A stretch of DNA of 64,000 nt from Thalassolituus marinus (GTDB taxonomy: Bacteria > Pseudomonadota > Gammaproteobacteria > Pseudomonadales > Oceanobacteraceae): NCBI RefSeq assembly GCF_020320395.1, contig NZ_JAEDAH010000043.1, positions 46,025 to 110,024 of the forward strand, in the 5' to 3' direction. Both the position numbers and the translations under genes were made by a program. The notes beneath the pieces were generated by a model. The model was not told the DNA's origin. It did no database searches and worked only from the letters and a program-made list of their open reading frames with translations. Positions 16,986-24,979 of the stretch are shown in pieces. The stretch's first letter is position 1. Every line of letters starts with the position of its first letter.

Positions 16986-18581
16986 ATGGCTGAAAATAAA
17001 TCGGCATACATTGAGAATTGGGATGTCGAAAATAAAGAGTTCTGGGAGCGGGAAGGTAAGAAAATTGCCAACCGTAATCTCTGGATTTCTATTCCAAGTT
17101 TGCTCATGGGATTTGCCATCTGGCTGATGTGGGGCATGATCACCACGCAGATGAAAAACCTGGGCTTTGATTTCACCACGGAACAATTATTTTCTTTGGT
17201 AGCAATTGCCGGTCTGTCTGGTGCCACGCTGCGTATTCCGGCTTCGTTTATGATCCGTATTGCCGGCGGGCGGAATACCATTTTTCTGACCACAGCTCTG
17301 CTGATGATTCCTGCACTGGGCACCGGCTTGGCACTGATGGATCCGCATACACCTTACTGGGTGTTCCAGCTGATGGCTCTGCTCTCCGGTATTGGTGGCG
17401 GTAACTTTGCCTGCTCCATGAGCAACATCAGTACCTTCTATCCGAAAAGTCAGCAGGGCTATGCCCTGGGCATGAACGCCGGTCTGGGTAACTTTGGTGT
17501 TACCACCATGCAGATCCTGATTCCTCTGGTGATGACTGTTGGTATCTTCGGTGCTGTCGCTGGCGACCCTATGGTGCTGAAAACCGCCAGTGGAACCTTG
17601 CTGGGCCGCATTGAAGCCGGTTCAGAAACCTGGATTCAGAATGCGGCATTTGTATGGCTTCTGTTCCTGATCCCTCTGGCTTTTGCCGGCTGGTTTGGCA
17701 TGAATAACCTGAATGTGGTTACACCAAATCCAGGCCATCCACTGTCAGCATTTACTAAAATCATTGGCTTGTATGCGATTGCACTGGTCACTGCGGTTGT
17801 TGGTATTTATGCCATGGGTCTGATCGGTATGTGGCTGGCCTTGCCACTGACCATTATTCTGACTGTGGTTGCCCTGCGTCTGATTCCTGGCAGCATTCAG
17901 CCCAATATTAAAAATCAATTCCGTATTTTCAGTAACAAGCACACCTGGTCGATGACCGTTCTCTACATCCTGACCTTCGGTTCGTTTATTGGCTTCTCTG
18001 CAGCCTTGCCACTGTCCATCACTGTGATTTTCGGCAAGATGATGCAGGTTGGTGCTGATGGTGAACTGATCCGTGTGGTTAACCCGGATGCGCCAAGTGC
18101 TCTGACCTGGGCATGGATCGGACCATTTGTTGGTGCCCTGATTCGCCCTGTGGGTGGCTGGATCTCCGATAAAGTCGGCGGTTCGATTGTTACTCAGGTT
18201 ATCTCCGTGGTTATGGTGGCTGCTTCTGTTGCGACTGGTTACGTCATGATGCAGGCATATAACTCAGCCAACCCTAACGAATACTTTATGCCGTTCATGG
18301 TGTTGTTCGTGGTGCTGTTCGCTGCCAGTGGTATCGGTAATGGTTCAACCTTCCGCAGCATCGGCGTGATCTTTGATCAGCAACTGAAAGGCCCTGTACT
18401 TGGCTGGTCTTCTGCTGTTGCTGCTTACGGTGCTTTTATCGCGCCAAAAGTACTTGGTGCTCAGATTAATGCTGGCACTCCGGAAGTCGCGATGTATGGA
18501 TTCGCTGTATTTTACGCAGTATGCCTGCTTATTAACTGGTGGTTCTACCTGCGTAAAAATGCAGAAATTTATAATCCGTAA
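16986..18581 (+). CDS. narK: Nitrate/nitrite transporter NarK
   Basis: About 531 residues from the ATG at 16986 (GAGGGG ribosome site); an ATG at 16953 also has an acceptable site. It is a 12-span MFS protein with intact NarK signatures: GIGGGNFACSMSNISTFYP followed by NAGLGNFG in the first half, and GIGNGSTFRSIGVIF in the second. The family exchanges nitrate for nitrite or imports nitrate with protons. It lies between the FNR-type site and a hairpin, then CBS, universal-stress and second carrier genes in the same direction. Confidence 0.93.
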   Translation: MAENKSAYIENWDVENKEFWEREGKKIANRNLWISIPSLLMGFAIWLMWGMITTQMKNLGFDFTTEQLFSLVAIAGLSGATLRIPASFMIRIAGGRNTIFLTTALLMIPALGTGLALMDPHTPYWVFQLMALLSGIGGGNFACSMSNISTFYPKSQQGYALGMNAGLGNFGVTTMQILIPLVMTVGIFGAVAGDPMVLKTASGTLLGRIEAGSETWIQNAAFVWLLFLIPLAFAGWFGMNNLNVVTPNPGHPLSAFTKIIGLYAIALVTAVVGIYAMGLIGMWLALPLTIILTVVALRLIPGSIQPNIKNQFRIFSNKHTWSMTVLYILTFGSFIGFSAALPLSITVIFGKMMQVGADGELIRVVNPDAPSALTWAWIGPFVGALIRPVGGWISDKVGGSIVTQVISVVMVAASVATGYVMMQAYNSANPNEYFMPFMVLFVVLFAASGIGNGSTFRSIGVIFDQQLKGPVLGWSSAVAAYGAFIAPKVLGAQINAGTPEVAMYGFAVFYAVCLLINWWFYLRKNAEIYNP

Positions 18582-18600
18582 AATAATGAATTAGTGAAAC

Positions 18601-18618
18601 GGGGCGGACCACCGCCCC
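18601..18618 (+). terminator. Hairpin after narK
   Basis: A 7-bp GC stem (GGGGCGG, loop ACCA, CCGCCCC) with a short TCT tail, 19 bases after the narK stop. It is likely a partial terminator or processing site before the CBS gene. Confidence 0.5.
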
Positions 18619-18641
18619 TCTATTGCAGAAGGACGATGAAT

Positions 18642-19115
18642 ATGAATACAACCAAAAAAGCAGGGGACCTGATGCATGGCGATATTCTTGTTGCCTATGA
18701 GGGCTGGACTATCCATCGTCTTGCAGATTTCTTTGTGCGTAACAATATCTCTGCTGTTCCTGTCATTGCTTCTGACCATCAACTTGTTGGCGTTGTCAGC
18801 GTCAGTGACGCTTTTCGTTTCAATAATCTCGACGTACGCAGTAAAGAAGCTGCGTTACTGAATCTGTACCGCAATGATTTCCGCATGGAAGTTTCGGAAG
18901 AAGATCTGAATTCCTGGGTAAAAGATGCAGATAAAACCTGCACGGTACACCAGATCATGACGCCGGAAGTTATCTCAGTAGATGTTGATGATTCTGTTGA
19001 AATGGTTGCCAGGGCGTTACTCGATAAGCATGTTCACCGGGTTTTGGTCACCGATAAAGGCTCTGTCGTAGGTGTAATTACTGCGATGGATCTGCTTGAA
19101 CATGTATATGGCTGA
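18642..19115 (+). CDS. CBS-domain protein
   Basis: 157 residues from the ATG at 18642 (AAGGA 8 bases upstream); an ATG at 18636 is also in frame. It has two CBS repeats: GWTIHRLADFFVRNNISAVPV near residues 22-40, and MTPEVISVDV followed by DSVEMVARALLDKHVHRVLV near residues 108-135. Such pairs bind adenine nucleotides. No enzyme or membrane domain is attached. Its place between narK and a Usp gene suggests an energy-sensing role in anaerobic growth, which is inference. Confidence 0.85.
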   Translation: MNTTKKAGDLMHGDILVAYEGWTIHRLADFFVRNNISAVPVIASDHQLVGVVSVSDAFRFNNLDVRSKEAALLNLYRNDFRMEVSEEDLNSWVKDADKTCTVHQIMTPEVISVDVDDSVEMVARALLDKHVHRVLVTDKGSVVGVITAMDLLEHVYG

Positions 19116-19157
19116 TTGAATTTCAGGAAGCCGGTGTAAGCCGGAGATGAGGGTTTT

Positions 19158-19616
19158 ATGAAAATTATGATCGCTTATGATGGATCGCGTAACGCGAAAC
19201 TGGCTATGGCCAGAACCATCACTATGTTCCGTGAAATGCATCCGACTCTGGTGTTAGTGGCGGCTGCCGAGAATCCACGTGATATCACGGATAAAAATGA
19301 AGAGTTATTTGATAACGAGATTGCCACCCTGCGATCTTGCCTGAACGAGGCTCTTGAAGCTTGTAAGAAAGAGCAGATTGCTGCGGAGTCTATTCTCCTT
19401 GAGGGCGATGCGCGCAAGATGCTGCTGGCGGCGACTGAAAAACTGCGGCCGGATTTGCTGGTAATTGCCCGTCACAGCCATGAGCCGGATGGCGGTTTTA
19501 TTGCGCGGTCGCTGACGTATTTCGTTGATGAACTCGACTATATGACGTTTGGCAGTGTCAGTTCGTTCCTGACTCGCCGGGCACAGTGCCCACTTCTGAT
19601 TCTTCCCAGCCTGTAA
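19158..19616 (+). CDS. Universal stress protein (UspA family)
   Basis: 152 residues with the Usp fold: KIMIAYDGSRNAKLAM at the N-terminus and, late in the chain, RPDLLVIARHSH and SVSSFLTRRAQCPLLIL. The usual G-x2-G-x9-G(S/T) ATP loop is replaced by a longer insert around HEPDGGFIARSL, so ATP binding is uncertain. Usp genes beside nitrate-respiration loci are often anaerobically induced in pseudomonads. It is likely co-transcribed with the CBS gene (42 bases upstream) and the following carrier (24 bases downstream). Confidence 0.88.
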   Translation: MKIMIAYDGSRNAKLAMARTITMFREMHPTLVLVAAAENPRDITDKNEELFDNEIATLRSCLNEALEACKKEQIAAESILLEGDARKMLLAATEKLRPDLLVIARHSHEPDGGFIARSLTYFVDELDYMTFGSVSSFLTRRAQCPLLILPSL

Positions 19617-19640
19617 CAGCAGTGATTGCTGGAGGTCTGT

Positions 19641-21122
19641 ATGCAAGTTGCTGATGTATTCAAATTTAAAAATCCGGAAATTAAGGCACTTCACCTTACC
19701 TGGATTGCTTTCTTTATTACCTTTTATGTGTGGTTCAACATGGCGCCGCTGGCGTCCAGTATGTTGAAAAGCGTTGACTGGCTGAAACCTGAAGATCTCA
19801 AGTTATTCGCCATCTGTAACGTTGCCCTGACTATTCCAGCCCGTATTATTGTGGGCATGGCGCTTGACCGTTTTGGCCCGCGCCGGGTGTTCTCTATTCT
19901 GCTGGTGGTAATGGCTATTCCGGCACTGGTATTCGCGTTCGGTGAATCCCGGACTCAACTTCTGGTGAGCCGCCTGGTGCTGAGTTCTATCGGCGCAAGC
20001 TTCGTGGTTGGCATTCACATGACCGCCATGTGGTTCAAGCCAAAAGATATTGGTTTTGCCGAAGGCTTTTATGCCGGCTGGGGTAACTTTGGTTCTGCCG
20101 CTGCAGCCATGACTCTGCCAACTATCGCCATTAACTTCTATGGTGGTGATGACGGCTGGCGCTGGGCTATCGCACAAAGTGCGTTTGTCATGGCAGCCTA
20201 CGGTGTTTACTACTGGTTTGCGATTACCGATGGCCCGGCGGGCACTGTGCACCGCAAACCACGCAAGGCGATTGCGCTTGAAGTCAGTACCTGGGCCGAT
20301 ATGGTCAAGCTGATTCTGTGGACAATTCCTCTGGTGGGTATTCTCAGTATTCTGGTATGGCGTATTCAGAAACTGGGTTATCTGGATGTAACAGGCGCTG
20401 CCATTGCTTACGCTGTTATTGCTGCTGTGGTGATCTACCAGATTATTCAGATTTTGCGCGTGAACGTACCCATTCTGAAAAAAGGCGTGCCAGAGGATGA
20501 CAAGTATCCGTTCAACAGTGTCGCTGCACTGAACAGTACTTATTTTGCAAACTTTGGTGCTGAACTGGCGGTTGTGTCTATGCTGCCGATGTTCTTCGAA
20601 AAAACCTGGGATCTGTCTGCTACTGCCGCAGGTCTGATCGCAGCGTCTTTCGCCTTTGTAAACCTGATCGCCCGTCCTATGGGTGGCCTGGTTTCTGACC
20701 GCCTGGGTAACCGCCGGTTTGTGATGCTGAGCTATATGCTGGGTATTGCGCTGGGCTTCACCCTGATGGGTATGCTTAATTCATCCTGGCCGTTGGTGAT
20801 TGCTGTTGCTATTACTGTGTTTACCTCGTTCTTTGTGCAGGGCGCAGAGGGGGCAACTTTCGGTATTATTCCATCTATTAAACGTCGACTGACTGGCCAG
20901 ATTTCAGGTATGGCCGGTGCCTACGGTAACGTCGGTGCGGTGTTTTACCTGACTGTGTTCACGTTTGTTGAGCCGAATCAGTTCTTCTTTATTATCGCAG
21001 CCGGCGGCTTTATCAGCTGGATTATCTGTCTGGTGTGGCTGAAAGAACCTGAGTCTGCGTTCTCTGATGAATACTATGTATCGTCAGTGGATAAACAGAT
21101 CGAGCAGGAACAGAACGCCTGA
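19641..21122 (+). CDS. NarK1/NasA-type nitrate carrier (MFS)
   Basis: 493 residues from the ATG at 19641 (GGAGG upstream). It is a 12-span MFS protein of the other NarK branch, with FYAGWGNFGSAAAAM in span 5 and GAEGATFGIIPSIKRR plus GAYGNVGAVFYL in the second half. This pattern is typical of NarK1/NasA/NrtP carriers, usually nitrate-proton symporters. With narK at 16986 it gives the two-carrier arrangement common in denitrifiers, here as separate genes rather than a fused NarK1K2. Confidence 0.88.
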   Translation: MQVADVFKFKNPEIKALHLTWIAFFITFYVWFNMAPLASSMLKSVDWLKPEDLKLFAICNVALTIPARIIVGMALDRFGPRRVFSILLVVMAIPALVFAFGESRTQLLVSRLVLSSIGASFVVGIHMTAMWFKPKDIGFAEGFYAGWGNFGSAAAAMTLPTIAINFYGGDDGWRWAIAQSAFVMAAYGVYYWFAITDGPAGTVHRKPRKAIALEVSTWADMVKLILWTIPLVGILSILVWRIQKLGYLDVTGAAIAYAVIAAVVIYQIIQILRVNVPILKKGVPEDDKYPFNSVAALNSTYFANFGAELAVVSMLPMFFEKTWDLSATAAGLIAASFAFVNLIARPMGGLVSDRLGNRRFVMLSYMLGIALGFTLMGMLNSSWPLVIAVAITVFTSFFVQGAEGATFGIIPSIKRRLTGQISGMAGAYGNVGAVFYLTVFTFVEPNQFFFIIAAGGFISWIICLVWLKEPESAFSDEYYVSSVDKQIEQEQNA

Positions 21123-21134
21123 CAGTCAAAATGA

Positions 21135-21161
21135 AAAGACCCGCTCCGGCGGGTCTTTTTT
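21135..21161 (+). terminator. Rho-independent terminator after the second nitrate carrier
   Basis: A stem of about 10 bp, AAAGACCCGC / GCGGGTCTTT, with a 4-base loop (TCCG) and a T run. It sits directly after the stop at 21122. Confidence 0.85.
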
Positions 21162-21205
21162 GTTTGATTCAGGCAAGGTTTATAAAAATTCCGGGAAGAT
21201 TATTC

Positions 21206-22390
21206 ATGAAGTTATTCAACCCTGACTTTCCCTTGTGGGGACAAGCTTTCCGTCCGATGTTTTTGGCAGCTGCCGGATTTTCTGCATTCGCTATGCTGCT
21301 GTGGGGCCTGAGCCTGTCCGGCATGATACGGTTGCCCGTTGATAACCCGGTATTCTGGCACAGTCACGAAATGCTGTTTGGTTTTGCTATGGCGGTGGTG
21401 GCGGGCTTTCTGCTGACTGCCGTGCAGAACTGGACCGGGCGCCGTGCTGTTAATGGTAAACCTTTACTGCTGCTGACGCTGGTCTGGCTGTCCGGGCGAA
21501 TGGCGATGCTGAGTTCTGCATTTTTGCCATGGTGGCTGATTGCCTGTATCGACATGGCGTTTATTCCGTTGGTTGCGCTCTTTTTCTGGCAGCTGGTGTT
21601 TGCTGTCCGCCAGAAGCGCAACTATTTCTTTGCTCCGGTATTGCTGCTGATGCTGGTCTGCAACGGCAGCATGCACTGGGGAAATGCCCACGCTGATGGG
21701 GCTCTGGTGTTGTGGGCCAGTCACAGTGTCAGCTGGCTGATGCTGGTTTTTATCACCATTATTGGCGGCCGTATTTTGCCTATGTTTACCGCCAACGGCA
21801 CTATGACGCCCAAAGTGGAATCACTGCCGTGGCTGGAAAAATCGGTACTGATCAGTACCTGGTTAATTGCTGCACTCTATCTGACCCGGTTGGACAGCGT
21901 GCTGCCGGGGTGGGTCATGAGCCTGATGCTGGTGCTTAGTGCTGTTGCACACGCTGTGCGTATTTTCCGTCTGAATCTGCGTATTACCTTGCCGGTGCCA
22001 CTGCTGTGGTCGCTGCATCTGGCGTATTGGTTTATTCCGCTGGGATTGTTGTTGCTGGCTCTGCATTACGCCGGCGCACCCTGGTCATTCAGTACGGCTC
22101 TGCACGCGCTGACGGCAGGGGCCATTGGCGGCATGATTATCGCCATGATCGCCCGTGTATCACTCGGACACTCCGGTCGCCCGCTGCAGCCTGCGCGGAT
22201 AATGTCGGTGGCCTTTGCCATGGTACTGCTGGCCGCTTTGTTACGCTCGCTGGTGGTTGCTCTTCAGCCGCAGGCCGTCAGTCTGTTCTTTGCATTAACC
22301 AGTGCGCTGTGGGTTATGGCGTTCAGCATTTTTGTACTGGTCTACTGGTCTGTTCTTATATCCCCGCGTCCGGACGGCCGTCCGGGCTGA
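21206..22390 (+). CDS. nnrS: NnrS family haem-copper membrane protein
   Basis: 394 residues from the ATG at 21206; an upstream in-frame start would run through the terminator. It has about 12 membrane spans and the NnrS marks PLWGQAFRPMFLAAAGFSA, WHSHEMLFGFAMAVVAGFLL and a later IIGGRILPMFTAN. NnrS proteins are membrane proteins tied to relief of nitric-oxide stress. This is the canonical form; a second, more divergent NnrS is at 34615-35775. The gene is flanked by its own terminators. Confidence 0.9.
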   Translation: MKLFNPDFPLWGQAFRPMFLAAAGFSAFAMLLWGLSLSGMIRLPVDNPVFWHSHEMLFGFAMAVVAGFLLTAVQNWTGRRAVNGKPLLLLTLVWLSGRMAMLSSAFLPWWLIACIDMAFIPLVALFFWQLVFAVRQKRNYFFAPVLLLMLVCNGSMHWGNAHADGALVLWASHSVSWLMLVFITIIGGRILPMFTANGTMTPKVESLPWLEKSVLISTWLIAALYLTRLDSVLPGWVMSLMLVLSAVAHAVRIFRLNLRITLPVPLLWSLHLAYWFIPLGLLLLALHYAGAPWSFSTALHALTAGAIGGMIIAMIARVSLGHSGRPLQPARIMSVAFAMVLLAALLRSLVVALQPQAVSLFFALTSALWVMAFSIFVLVYWSVLISPRPDGRPG

Positions 22391-22405
22391 CAGTCAGCGC
22401 AACAG

Positions 22406-22434
22406 AAAGCCGGCCAACAGTGCCGGCTTTTTTA
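22406..22434 (+). terminator. Rho-independent terminator after nnrS
   Basis: A 9-bp stem AAAGCCGGC / GCCGGCTTT with loop CAACAGT and a T tail, 15 bases after the stop. Confidence 0.85.
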
Positions 22435-22472
22435 TTGCGGCTTAACACTGACCGTGTGTTCAATTTTACCGT

Positions 22473-22488
22473 TACCCCTAGCGGGGTA
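22473..22488. promoter_or_regulatory. NarL-type 7-2-7 site upstream of nrdG
   Basis: TACCCCT-AG-CGGGGTA is a near-perfect convergent heptamer pair and also a perfect 16-base palindrome. It lies 15 bases upstream of the FNR site, so nrdG-nrdD probably answers to both nitrate and anaerobiosis. Confidence 0.65.
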
Positions 22489-22502
22489 GTTGATAGTGGA
22501 AA

Positions 22503-22516
22503 TTGATCTGAATCAA
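22503..22516. promoter_or_regulatory. FNR site upstream of nrdG
   Basis: TTGAT-CTGA-ATCAA is a perfect match to the FNR consensus, and the symmetry extends to 9-bp arms (22499-22520). It lies about 60 bases upstream of the nrdG start. Confidence 0.85.
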
Positions 22517-22573
22517 TTTCCGTTAGTGCCTGCTCGTTAGTCTTGGCACAACATATTGTGGTTTTACGGATGA

Positions 22574-23020
22574 ATGAACTACTTCAGTGAGCAGATTGTG
22601 TGGCAAGAAGTGCCGGGCGAGGTGTCCCTGGCATTTACCATCAGTGGTTGTCCGCTGGCTTGTCCGGGCTGTCACAGTGCCGCCAGCTGGCCGGCAACGG
22701 CCGGTCAGCCGCTGACGCCGGACTATTTCAGTTCCCGCCTGCAGCAATATCAGGGATTGCTGACCTGTGTGCTGTTTATGGGCGGTGAGTGGCTGATGGA
22801 TGAGTTGCTGTTGTTGCTGCGGCTGGCGCGTGCAGCGCGCCTGAAAACCTGCCTGTACACAGGTCTTGACGAGGTTCCTGAGTCACTTAAGCCCTGGCTC
22901 ACTTATGCCAAGACAGGCCCCTGGCGACGGGAGCTGGGTGGTCTGGAAGCGCCGGGCACTAATCAGGTATTTACTGACCTGCGCACGGGCGCTTGTCTTA
23001 ATCATCAGTTCCACCAATGA
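22574..23020 (+). CDS. nrdG: Anaerobic ribonucleotide reductase activase NrdG
   Basis: 148 residues of the radical-SAM superfamily with the cluster motif GCPLACPGCHS (CxxxCxxC) and FMGGEWLMDELLLLLRLAR, as in NrdG. It makes the glycyl radical on NrdD using S-adenosylmethionine. It precedes nrdD, the reverse of the E. coli order, with 42 bases between. The paired NarL and FNR sites upstream suggest induction during nitrate respiration. Confidence 0.93.
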   Translation: MNYFSEQIVWQEVPGEVSLAFTISGCPLACPGCHSAASWPATAGQPLTPDYFSSRLQQYQGLLTCVLFMGGEWLMDELLLLLRLARAARLKTCLYTGLDEVPESLKPWLTYAKTGPWRRELGGLEAPGTNQVFTDLRTGACLNHQFHQ

Positions 23021-23062
23021 GATGAAGCACTTTCCTTTTATTAACCAACGGAGAACCGGTTC

Positions 23063-24883
23063 ATGCTGAAACTGAGCGCGGAACACATTAACGACAAACT
23101 GGATTTTATTCAGCATTACCTGCAGGCAGAAAATGCGGCCGACGGTTCGAAGATGGATGCCAATGCCAACGTCACCGCCAAAAATATTGCCACGCTGGAA
23201 GCGGAGATGATGAAGGACTTCTTTGTGCAGATTAACCGCGCGCAGGTTTCCGCCAGGATTCGTGAGCTGTTTGGTGATGATCTGGCGCAGGAATATATCC
23301 GCCAGATTCAGGACCATGAAATTTATGTGCACGACGAAACCAGCCTGAAACCTTATTGCGTATCGGTCACCATGTACCCGTTTCTGCGCGATGGTCTGAC
23401 GCGGCTGGGGGGCGAATCGAAAGCCCCGGAGCATCTGGAATCATTTTGTGGTGCGTTTGTTAATTTTGTGTTTGCCGTCAGCAGTCAGTTTGCCGGTGCC
23501 GTGGCCACGGTGGAGTTTCTTACCTATTTCGATTACTTCGCCCGCAAAGATTATGGCAATGATTACCTGACAACCCACGCCCGTCAGATTGCCAATCACC
23601 TGCAGCATGTTGTGTATGCGATCAATCAGCCGGCGGCGGCGCGTGGCTATCAGAGTGTGTTCTGGAATATCTCTGTTTATGACAGTTACTACTTTGACAG
23701 CATGTTCGGCAATTTTGTATTTCCCGATTTCTCACGGCCGGACTGGTCTTCAGTTAAAAGTCTGCAGGACTTCTTCCTTGACTGGTTCAATAAAGAACGT
23801 TGCAAAAGTATTCTGACCTTTCCTGTGGTTACTGTAGCTATGCTGACGGAGGATGGCCGCTGTAAGGATCACGATTTTGCTGCGAGTATGGCGCAGCATC
23901 TGCATCAGGGCAGTTCATTTTTTGTGTACCTGTCGGACAGTGCCGATAGCCTGGCATCCTGCTGCCGGCTGCGCAGCGAGATCAGTGATAATACCTTCTC
24001 TTATTCACTGGGTGCCGGCGGTGTGGCGACCGGTTCCATCAATGTAATTACTATCAACATGAACCGCCTGGTGCAGGACGGCCGCGATCTTCTGCAGGAA
24101 GTCCGAAAAATTCATAAGTATCAGGTTGCCTACCGGCAGCTGATGGAAGACTACCGTAAAGCCGGCATGCTGACCGTCTATGATGCGGGTTTTATCTCGC
24201 TGGAAAAGCAGTTTCTGACCATAGGCATTAATGGCATGACCGAGGCGGCAGAATCCCTTGGTCTGGTGGCAGATAATAATCCTGCTTATAAGGACTTTGT
24301 CCGGCAGCAGCTGAAAGTCATATACGACGCCAACAAAGCGGCGGCGCACGAATACGGTTACATGTTTAATACCGAGTTTGTTCCGGCGGAAAATCTTGGA
24401 ATAAAGAATGCAAAATGGGACCGGAAGGACGGCTATTTTGTACCGCGCGAGTGTTATAACTCCTATTTCTATAAGGTAGAAGACGAGAGCATCAATGCAC
24501 TGGATAAATTTCAGCTGCATGGCCGTGAATTGCTTGAATATCTGGATGGCGGTTCGGCTCTTCATCTGAATCTTGACGAAAGCCTGTCTTCGCAGGGTTT
24601 TCTGTCGCTGCTGAATATCGCTGCAAGAACAGGCTGTAATTACTTCTGTGTCAACGTGAAAATAACCATCTGTAATGACTGTGAGGTTATTGATAAGCGT
24701 ACATTGCATGCTTGTTCTGCCTGTGGATCTGAGGATATTGATCACGCCACCCGCGTTATTGGCTATCTGAAACGGGTATCTGCATTCAGTGCTGGCCGGC
24801 GGAAAGAACACGCATTGCGCCATTATCACCGCCATAAAAAATATACGGTCGAACAGACATCAGAAGCAGGCAGTGCTGCCTGA
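23063..24883 (+). CDS. nrdD: Anaerobic ribonucleoside-triphosphate reductase NrdD
   Basis: 606 residues from the ATG at 23063 (GGAG upstream). The catalytic barrel is present. The zinc Cys4 set (CNDC...CSAC) and a glycyl-radical region (RVIGYLKRVSAFSAGRRKEH) lie near the C-terminus. It lacks an N-terminal ATP-cone of usual size, starting near MDANANVTAKNIA, so it belongs to a short NrdD type. It reduces nucleotides to dNTPs without O2. An FNR-like palindrome overlaps its stop codon. Confidence 0.93.
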   Translation: MLKLSAEHINDKLDFIQHYLQAENAADGSKMDANANVTAKNIATLEAEMMKDFFVQINRAQVSARIRELFGDDLAQEYIRQIQDHEIYVHDETSLKPYCVSVTMYPFLRDGLTRLGGESKAPEHLESFCGAFVNFVFAVSSQFAGAVATVEFLTYFDYFARKDYGNDYLTTHARQIANHLQHVVYAINQPAAARGYQSVFWNISVYDSYYFDSMFGNFVFPDFSRPDWSSVKSLQDFFLDWFNKERCKSILTFPVVTVAMLTEDGRCKDHDFAASMAQHLHQGSSFFVYLSDSADSLASCCRLRSEISDNTFSYSLGAGGVATGSINVITINMNRLVQDGRDLLQEVRKIHKYQVAYRQLMEDYRKAGMLTVYDAGFISLEKQFLTIGINGMTEAAESLGLVADNNPAYKDFVRQQLKVIYDANKAAAHEYGYMFNTEFVPAENLGIKNAKWDRKDGYFVPRECYNSYFYKVEDESINALDKFQLHGRELLEYLDGGSALHLNLDESLSSQGFLSLLNIAARTGCNYFCVNVKITICNDCEVIDKRTLHACSACGSEDIDHATRVIGYLKRVSAFSAGRRKEHALRHYHRHKKYTVEQTSEAGSAA

Positions 24884-24896
24884 TGACGCAGGTCAT
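24883..24896. promoter_or_regulatory. FNR-like site upstream of the phosphoketolase gene
   Basis: ATGAC-GCAG-GTCAT is a perfect 14-base inverted repeat with the FNR spacing (5-4-5) and TGAC/GTCA half-sites. It overlaps the nrdD stop and lies about 85 bases upstream of the next gene. The match to TTGAT is weaker than at nrdG. Confidence 0.4.
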
Positions 24897-24979
24897 TATT
24901 GGTGTTTGATTACTGATTTTTGGGTATAGCCGTCTGCATTGTTTTTTTGTCTGATCTGGATTGGTCGGGAGGCGCGCTT